From Cytophagaceae bacterium (GTDB taxonomy: Bacteria; Bacteroidota; Bacteroidia; Cytophagales; Spirosomataceae), in the NCBI GenBank assembly GCA_027485075.1, contig JAIXRT010000257.1:1-19128 (forward strand): a stretch of 19,128 nt of DNA, written 5' to 3'. Each line of letters starts with the position of its first letter. Positions within the stretch are counted from its first letter, which is position 1. Under the pieces are notes generated by a model that had not been told where the DNA came from, ran no database searches, and saw nothing but the letters and a program-made list of their open reading frames with translations. Below, piece by piece: positions 15,328 through 19,128 of this stretch. The translations under genes and the position numbers were made by a program.

Positions 15328-17184
15328 ATGAGATATTTAACTAGTTTATTCGTCATGTGTGTATTGCTTCCTATAGGGGCATGGGCACAGAAAAAATCCG
15401 CAAAAACAGAGCAGGATTATTATGAAATTAAGACGCTTCCGATACCGAAAGATATTTATCTAGAAATTGGCGGTATAGCGACTATGCCGGATGGGCGTTT
15501 GGCAGTAAGCACGCGTCGTGGAGAAATTTGGATTATCGAAAATCCCTATCAAAAAGAAAACCACCAAGTACATTACAAACGATTTGCCAGCGGACTTCAT
15601 GAGGTACTGGGATTAGCTTATAAAGACGGTGCATTCTATTGTTCGCAACGCGGCGAGCTGACAAAAATTACAGATACTGATCGTGATGGCGTAGCTGATT
15701 CATACGTTCCCGTGTATCAATTTGAGTTATCTGGGAATTATCATGAATATACGTATGGGCCTGTTTTTGACAAAAATGGGGATATGTTAGTGACGCTAAA
15801 TCTTGCCTGGATCGGCTTTGGAGAAGGTAAGTTTGCCAAATGGCGTGGCTGGCTTTTGAAAATTAAGCCAGATGGAACTATGGAGCCACATTCAGCGGGC
15901 TTGCGCTCACCAGCAGGATATTCAATTAATGATGAAGGAGATATTTTTTATGGCGAAAATCAGGGTGATTGGGTAGGATCAGGACGCGTAACGCATTTAG
16001 CGAAAGGTGATTTTGCAGGTAATCCAGGTGGGTTGAAATGGGCGAAGGAACCCAACAGTCCATTTAAGTTAACGCTAGAGGAAATTCAGGATAATGGTGC
16101 GCCCATGTATGAAGCAGCTGCCAAAGTTAAAAACTTGAAATTGCCTGCTGTTTGGTTTCCGCATGCTATTATGGGAATTAGTACAGCCGATATATTGCAA
16201 GACTCGACAAAAGGAAAATTCAGTCCATTCCCAGGGCAGTATTTTGTGGCGGACCAAGGTCAATCTAAAGTCATGCGCATGGGTTTAGAAAAGGTGAATG
16301 GTGTCTATCAAGGATTTTGTATCAATTACCGAGAAGGATTTCAATCAGGAATTTTACGTGAGCGTTTTGGCCTAGATGGTTCGATGTTTGTGGGTATGAC
16401 TTCACGGGGATGGGGATCCACAGGTAAGGCTGATTTTGGGTTGCAACGTCTTTTTTGGAATGGAGAAATGCCCTTTGAAATTGAAAATATTCGAGCGAAG
16501 CCCGACGGTTTTGAGTTGAGTTTTACCCAAGCTGTGGATGTTAATTCAGTTAAAAAAGCCGCATCTTATGCATTGAGGTCGTATATCTATAAGTATCAAC
16601 ACCAATATGGAAGTCCAATTATTGAATTGAAAGATTTGAAAATTTCTGCCATAGATGTTTCAGCAGATAAGCGGAGCGTTCGATTGGTCATTGATGGGTT
16701 ACGTCAATATTACATTCACGAATTCAAGCTGGAAGGTATTCGCAATGAATCTGGGGACCCTTTGCTTCACGAAACGGCTTATTATACATTAAATCAAATT
16801 CCTTCTGGGGCGCGTTTGATGGTATCAGAGGGAAATCGGATGCAGGTCGATAAAGTTGAAAAAGTAACGCCTGTCGTTGCGACCAAATCAAAAGGTAAAT
16901 CGATTATTTCTGATGCGGAGGCAATGGCTTTGTTAAAGAAGCATACCTGCCTAGCATGTCATGCAAAGGAAAGTAGGGTAGTAGGCCCATCCTATGTGGA
17001 CATTGCCAAACGTAATTATACCGACAAACAAATATTAGCTCTTGTGTACAAGCCGAATCCACAAAATTGGCCAGAATACGCGACTGAGATGGCTCCCATG
17101 AGTCATGTGCCAGCCGCAGATGTACTTAAGATTGCCTCTTGGATTAATGGCTTGAAAAATAAAGCCTTGCTCAATCGAGATTAA
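15328..17184 (+). CDS. Secreted beta-propeller protein with C-terminal cytochrome c domain
   Basis: This 618-residue protein has a signal peptide ending at AWA-Q (about residue 20). Residues 40-400 form a beta-propeller like that of PQQ/sugar-dehydrogenase-like proteins, with repeated strand pairs such as GGIATMPDGRLAVSTRRGEIW, VLGLAYKDGAFYCSQRGEL and GPVFDKNGDMLVTLNL. DTDRDGVADSY (116-126) is a calcium-type D-x-D-x-D-G-x-x-D loop. An Ig-like beta domain spans about 400-505. A single c-type haem domain occupies about 528-612, with CLACH at 541-545 and a likely axial methionine in MAPM (588-591). Predicted role: periplasmic or outer-membrane oxidoreductase, or electron-transfer partner, for the DUF1080 protein encoded 10 bases upstream. 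No substrate or cofactor-binding residues can be assigned by eye, so a dehydrogenase label would go beyond the evidence. A strong terminator follows. Confidence 0.9.
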   Translation: MRYLTSLFVMCVLLPIGAWAQKKSAKTEQDYYEIKTLPIPKDIYLEIGGIATMPDGRLAVSTRRGEIWIIENPYQKENHQVHYKRFASGLHEVLGLAYKDGAFYCSQRGELTKITDTDRDGVADSYVPVYQFELSGNYHEYTYGPVFDKNGDMLVTLNLAWIGFGEGKFAKWRGWLLKIKPDGTMEPHSAGLRSPAGYSINDEGDIFYGENQGDWVGSGRVTHLAKGDFAGNPGGLKWAKEPNSPFKLTLEEIQDNGAPMYEAAAKVKNLKLPAVWFPHAIMGISTADILQDSTKGKFSPFPGQYFVADQGQSKVMRMGLEKVNGVYQGFCINYREGFQSGILRERFGLDGSMFVGMTSRGWGSTGKADFGLQRLFWNGEMPFEIENIRAKPDGFELSFTQAVDVNSVKKAASYALRSYIYKYQHQYGSPIIELKDLKISAIDVSADKRSVRLVIDGLRQYYIHEFKLEGIRNESGDPLLHETAYYTLNQIPSGARLMVSEGNRMQVDKVEKVTPVVATKSKGKSIISDAEAMALLKKHTCLACHAKESRVVGPSYVDIAKRNYTDKQILALVYKPNPQNWPEYATEMAPMSHVPAADVLKIASWINGLKNKALLNRD

Positions 17185-17188
17185 TACA

Positions 17189-17225
17189 AAAAAAGGGTCG
17201 ACAAATTTATTGTCGACCCTTTTTT
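17189..17225. terminator. Bidirectional rho-independent terminator
   Basis: A 16-base arm AAAAAAGGGTCGACAA (17189-17204) is perfectly complementary to 17210-17225 around the loop ATTTA. The A-run and T-run at the two ends make it work in both directions. It sits between the convergent propeller-cytochrome gene (stop at 17184) and the DUF1573 gene (stop at 17242). Confidence 0.95.
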
Positions 17226-17241
17226 GATTTACTATCTAAAC

Positions 17242-17616
17242 TTACTTGGGAACAACCGAACCCTGAATCGTTAAAATAATTTGTGACACTTCTCCGTTAT
17301 TGACAACTGTAATGGTCTTATTAAAATTTCCAGGTCTGCCAGCAGAGTTGTATAATGCAGTAACTTTACCCGTTTTTCCTGGCATAATAGGTTCTCTTGA
17401 CCATTCTGGTGTCGTGCAACCACATGAAGGTTGAACATTGGAAATAACGACAGGAGCTTTTCCTGTATTGGTAAATTCAAAGCTGTAAGAAGCCTGCGTA
17501 CCTTCTTTAATTTTACCGAAATCGTGTTTTTCAGCCTTAAATTTGATTGATCCTTGTGCATTCGATTGAAAAGCGAAGCCTAAAATGAGTGCGAGTATTC
17601 CTAAAAATTTCTTCAT
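17242..17616 (-). CDS. Secreted DUF1573 domain protein
   Basis: This 124-residue protein starts with a signal peptide MKKFLGILALILGFAFQSNA and then a single Ig-like DUF1573 domain. The family hallmarks are present: HDFGKIKEGTQASYSFEFTNTGKAPVVI (31-58) followed by QPSCGCTTPEW (62-72) with Cys65 and Cys67, then a conserved P-G-x-x-G segment and NGEVSQIILTIQGSV at the C-terminus. Proteins of this type are abundant and secreted in Bacteroidota. Their function is not established; a structural or binding role in the envelope is likely from the ASPM-SPD-2-Hydin-like fold. The two cysteines in SCGC suggest redox or metal chemistry, but this is not shown. It is monocistronic, convergent with the cytochrome gene, and driven by the best promoter match in the window. 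Confidence 0.93.
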   Translation of the reverse strand: MKKFLGILALILGFAFQSNAQGSIKFKAEKHDFGKIKEGTQASYSFEFTNTGKAPVVISNVQPSCGCTTPEWSREPIMPGKTGKVTALYNSAGRPGNFNKTITVVNNGEVSQIILTIQGSVVPK

Positions 17617-17647
17617 GGTTAATTGATGTGTTTACTTAGATGAGTGA

Positions 17648-17679
17648 CAAATCTATAACAATGGCGAGATTCGGCAAAA
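17648..17679 (-). promoter_or_regulatory. Consensus Bacteroidota promoter of the DUF1573 gene
   Basis: On the minus strand TTTTG (complement 17675..17679) is followed by exactly 19 bases and TAGATTTG (complement 17648..17655). This matches the TTG-N19-TAnnTTTG consensus of the Bacteroidota primary sigma factor. The transcript would start near 17641, giving a leader of about 25 bases before the ATG. Confidence 0.8.
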
Positions 17680-17720
17680 GAATTGCTGGAGTTTTTCAAA
17701 AAGTTTGAAATGGAACGTAT

Positions 17721-17750
17721 TTGGCCGACAAGTATTTTGTTGTATTTTTA
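17721..17750 (+). promoter_or_regulatory. Candidate promoter of the E1 dehydrogenase gene
   Basis: TTG (17721-17723) is separated by 19 bases from TATTTTTA (17743-17750), one mismatch from TAnnTTTG. A start near 17757 would give a leader of about 15-20 bases if translation begins at one of the in-frame TTG codons (17773 or 17779). This supports the upstream start rather than the ATG at 17836. Confidence 0.5.
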
Positions 17751-17778
17751 CACGTTACTTTCCTAAATTCCCTTGTCT

Positions 17779-19128
17779 TTGACTCATTGCTATTCATTTT
17801 CTAAACCTGGGATTACGTTTGATCCGAATCAGGTAATGGATAATTATCGACTTGCTGCGATTAGTCGGGCATGTAGTTTGCTCGTTCGAAAGGAAGTATT
17901 TTCAGGTCGTGCCAAATTTGGAATTTACGGAGATGGCAAGGAATTGTGTCAAATTGCCCTGGCTAATGCCATGCAGCGAGGCGATTATATTTCAGGATAT
18001 TACCGCGATCAGACCATTGGTGTAGCTATTGGAGACCTAACTTGGCCGCAATATTTTGCCCAATTATATGGACATCCAGATGTTCATTTTGACCCACATT
18101 CGGGGGGGCGACAAATGAATAATCACCATGCAACACGGTGGTTAGATGCGCAAGGCGAATGGCTTAATCAAACAGAAACATACAATACCGTTGCTGGAAT
18201 TTCATCTACCGCAGCACAGATTCCACGGGCTTTAGGAGTTGCTTATGCTTCGAAAATGTATAGGGAACTACCTGATTTAGAGCCTCATAGTGAATTGTTT
18301 TCAAAAGGAGGCCGGGAAGTTTGTTTTACGACAATTGGGGATGCCTCCACTTCGGAAGGAATGTTCTTAGAGTGCATTAACGCAGCAGGTGTATTACAAA
18401 TTCCGATTGTTTTTTCTGTCTGGGATGATGGGTATGGAATTTCCGTTCCGATCGAGTTTCAGACAACAAAGTCATCTATTTCCAAAGCCCTTGCGGGGTA
18501 TCAGCGAACTGATAAGGAGAAAGGATTGGAGATTTTTCAGGTAAAGGCTTGGGATTACCCGGGTTTAATTGCAGCCTATCAGCAGGCCGCCCAATTAGCC
18601 CGCGATGAATATGTCCCATGTTTAGTACATGTGATCGAATGCACCCAGCCACAAGGTCATTCAGCCTCTGGTTCTCATGAGCGCTATAAATCAGCCGAAC
18701 GCTTACAATTTGAGCAGGACGCTGATTGCAATTTACGCTTTCGGGAATGGATTCTTGAATCGGGTATTTCAGATGAGCCAACCTTAGCTGCGATCGACGC
18801 GGAGGCAATTAAAGAGGCCCGTAGATTTCAGAAAGAAGCTTTTGCGGCCTATATGGCCTCGATTGAGATTGATAAAAAAGGCTTTCTACGGATTGCCAAA
18901 AACCTATATGATTCCACCAATGAGCCGGGTTTGATTGAACCTATTTTGGAGGAGTTAAATCAGTTGCCATACCCCATTTTTAGTGATTTAGTTCGAGCTG
19001 GACGTAAAACGCTACGTGCATTTCGGTTTTTCCAAGGACCGGCTGTCAAGTTGTTGCGTTACTGGCTACATGAACTGGAAGCAAAAAATCACCGTCGGTT
19101 TAGTTCACATCAAATGAGTGAGTCAGAT
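17779..19128 (+). CDS. 2-oxoacid dehydrogenase E1 component, alpha part (3' end outside window)
   Basis: An open frame of 450 codons runs off the right edge. The protein is a thiamine-diphosphate E1 component that decarboxylates a 2-oxoacid in a multienzyme complex. The ThDP/magnesium motif begins GDASTSEG (about residues 187-194), continues through ECINAAG and ends at WDDGYGISVP. KFGIYGDGKELCQIA and ISGYYRDQT near the N-terminus, and QPQGHSASGSHERY-like sequence after the core (TQPQGHSASGSHERY), fit the branched-chain/pyruvate type found in Bacteroidota as one fused alpha-beta chain; the linker LRAFRFFQGPAV...RFSSH at the visible end fits entry to the beta half. The start is uncertain. An in-frame stop at 17764 limits it to TTG 17773, TTG 17779 or ATG 17836; residues before the ATG (ITFDPNQV) look conserved, so a TTG start is preferred. 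Divergent from DUF1573. Confidence 0.9.
   Translation, partial: MTHCYSFSKPGITFDPNQVMDNYRLAAISRACSLLVRKEVFSGRAKFGIYGDGKELCQIALANAMQRGDYISGYYRDQTIGVAIGDLTWPQYFAQLYGHPDVHFDPHSGGRQMNNHHATRWLDAQGEWLNQTETYNTVAGISSTAAQIPRALGVAYASKMYRELPDLEPHSELFSKGGREVCFTTIGDASTSEGMFLECINAAGVLQIPIVFSVWDDGYGISVPIEFQTTKSSISKALAGYQRTDKEKGLEIFQVKAWDYPGLIAAYQQAAQLARDEYVPCLVHVIECTQPQGHSASGSHERYKSAERLQFEQDADCNLRFREWILESGISDEPTLAAIDAEAIKEARRFQKEAFAAYMASIEIDKKGFLRIAKNLYDSTNEPGLIEPILEELNQLPYPIFSDLVRAGRKTLRAFRFFQGPAVKLLRYWLHELEAKNHRRFSSHQMSESD

Noticed and set aside
17271..17561. 96-codon minus-strand frame overlapping the DUF1573 gene
   Set aside because: It is a shifted frame of the same strand; the DUF1573 frame has the signal peptide, the SCGC motif and a promoter.
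18476..18808. 110-codon minus-strand frame inside the E1 gene
   Set aside because: Antisense shadow of conserved E1 sequence with no independent support.
17836..19128. ATG at 17836 as the E1 start
   Set aside because: Possible but less likely: in-frame sequence before it looks conserved, and the AGG before it is too close to act as a ribosome site.
1..19128. Mobile element, CRISPR array, defence system or prophage
   Set aside because: No transposase, integrase, Cas, toxin-antitoxin or phage protein is recognisable; no spaced direct repeats or flanking inverted repeats were seen; gene content is mostly core.

Overview
The window looks like ordinary, mostly core chromosome from a member of the Bacteroidota, probably of the Cytophagales type. 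The taxonomic call rests on several things seen together: TAnnTTTG-type -7 boxes (one with a correctly spaced TTG -33 box), near absence of Shine-Dalgarno sites, moderately low GC, an LytS/LytTR sensor-regulator pair, DUF1080 and DUF1573 secreted proteins, a zapA-rny cluster, and what looks like a fused alpha/beta 2-oxoacid dehydrogenase E1. The genus is an inference I cannot confirm. No transposase, CRISPR array, tRNA, rRNA or phage gene was seen, and no gene-free stretch exceeds 300 bases.

Layout. Positions 1-3566 (minus strand) hold a tight set def - pheT - large membrane protein (cut by the window edge). Positions 3717-7213 (plus) carry ppa, sppA and bioB, ended by a GAAA-capped terminator. 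This terminator lies inside the last codons of the convergent GNAT acetyltransferase gene (7224-7667, minus). Positions 7769-13388 (minus) form one long same-strand block, read from high to low coordinates: LytS-type histidine kinase, LytTR response regulator, oligosaccharide flippase, small coiled-coil protein, ZapA, RNase Y. Junctions inside it are 3, 39, 1, -4 and 58 bases. A strong hairpin closes it after rny.

Positions 13533-17184 (plus), divergent from the kinase, hold a two-gene secreted module. The first gene encodes a DUF1080 (3-keto-disaccharide hydrolase-like) + PA14-like + unassigned C-terminal domain protein. The second encodes a beta-propeller protein with a C-terminal c-type cytochrome domain. 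A near-perfect bidirectional terminator separates this module from a convergent secreted DUF1573 protein (17242-17616, minus). Divergent from that, and running off the right edge, is the 2-oxoacid dehydrogenase E1 gene, which probably starts at TTG.

Functionally the window mixes translation and protein maturation (pheT, def), housekeeping metabolism (ppa, bioB, E1), envelope quality control (sppA), cell division plus RNA decay (coiled-coil/zapA/rny), envelope glycan export (flippase, left-edge membrane protein) and one accessory-looking periplasmic module that may process oxidised sugars. The best candidates for under-described biology are the DUF1080/PA14 + propeller-cytochrome pair, with the adjacent sensor-regulator pair, and the ZapB-like coiled-coil gene overlapping zapA. 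The T16 tract replacing the usual C-terminal residues of SppA is the clearest sequence oddity.
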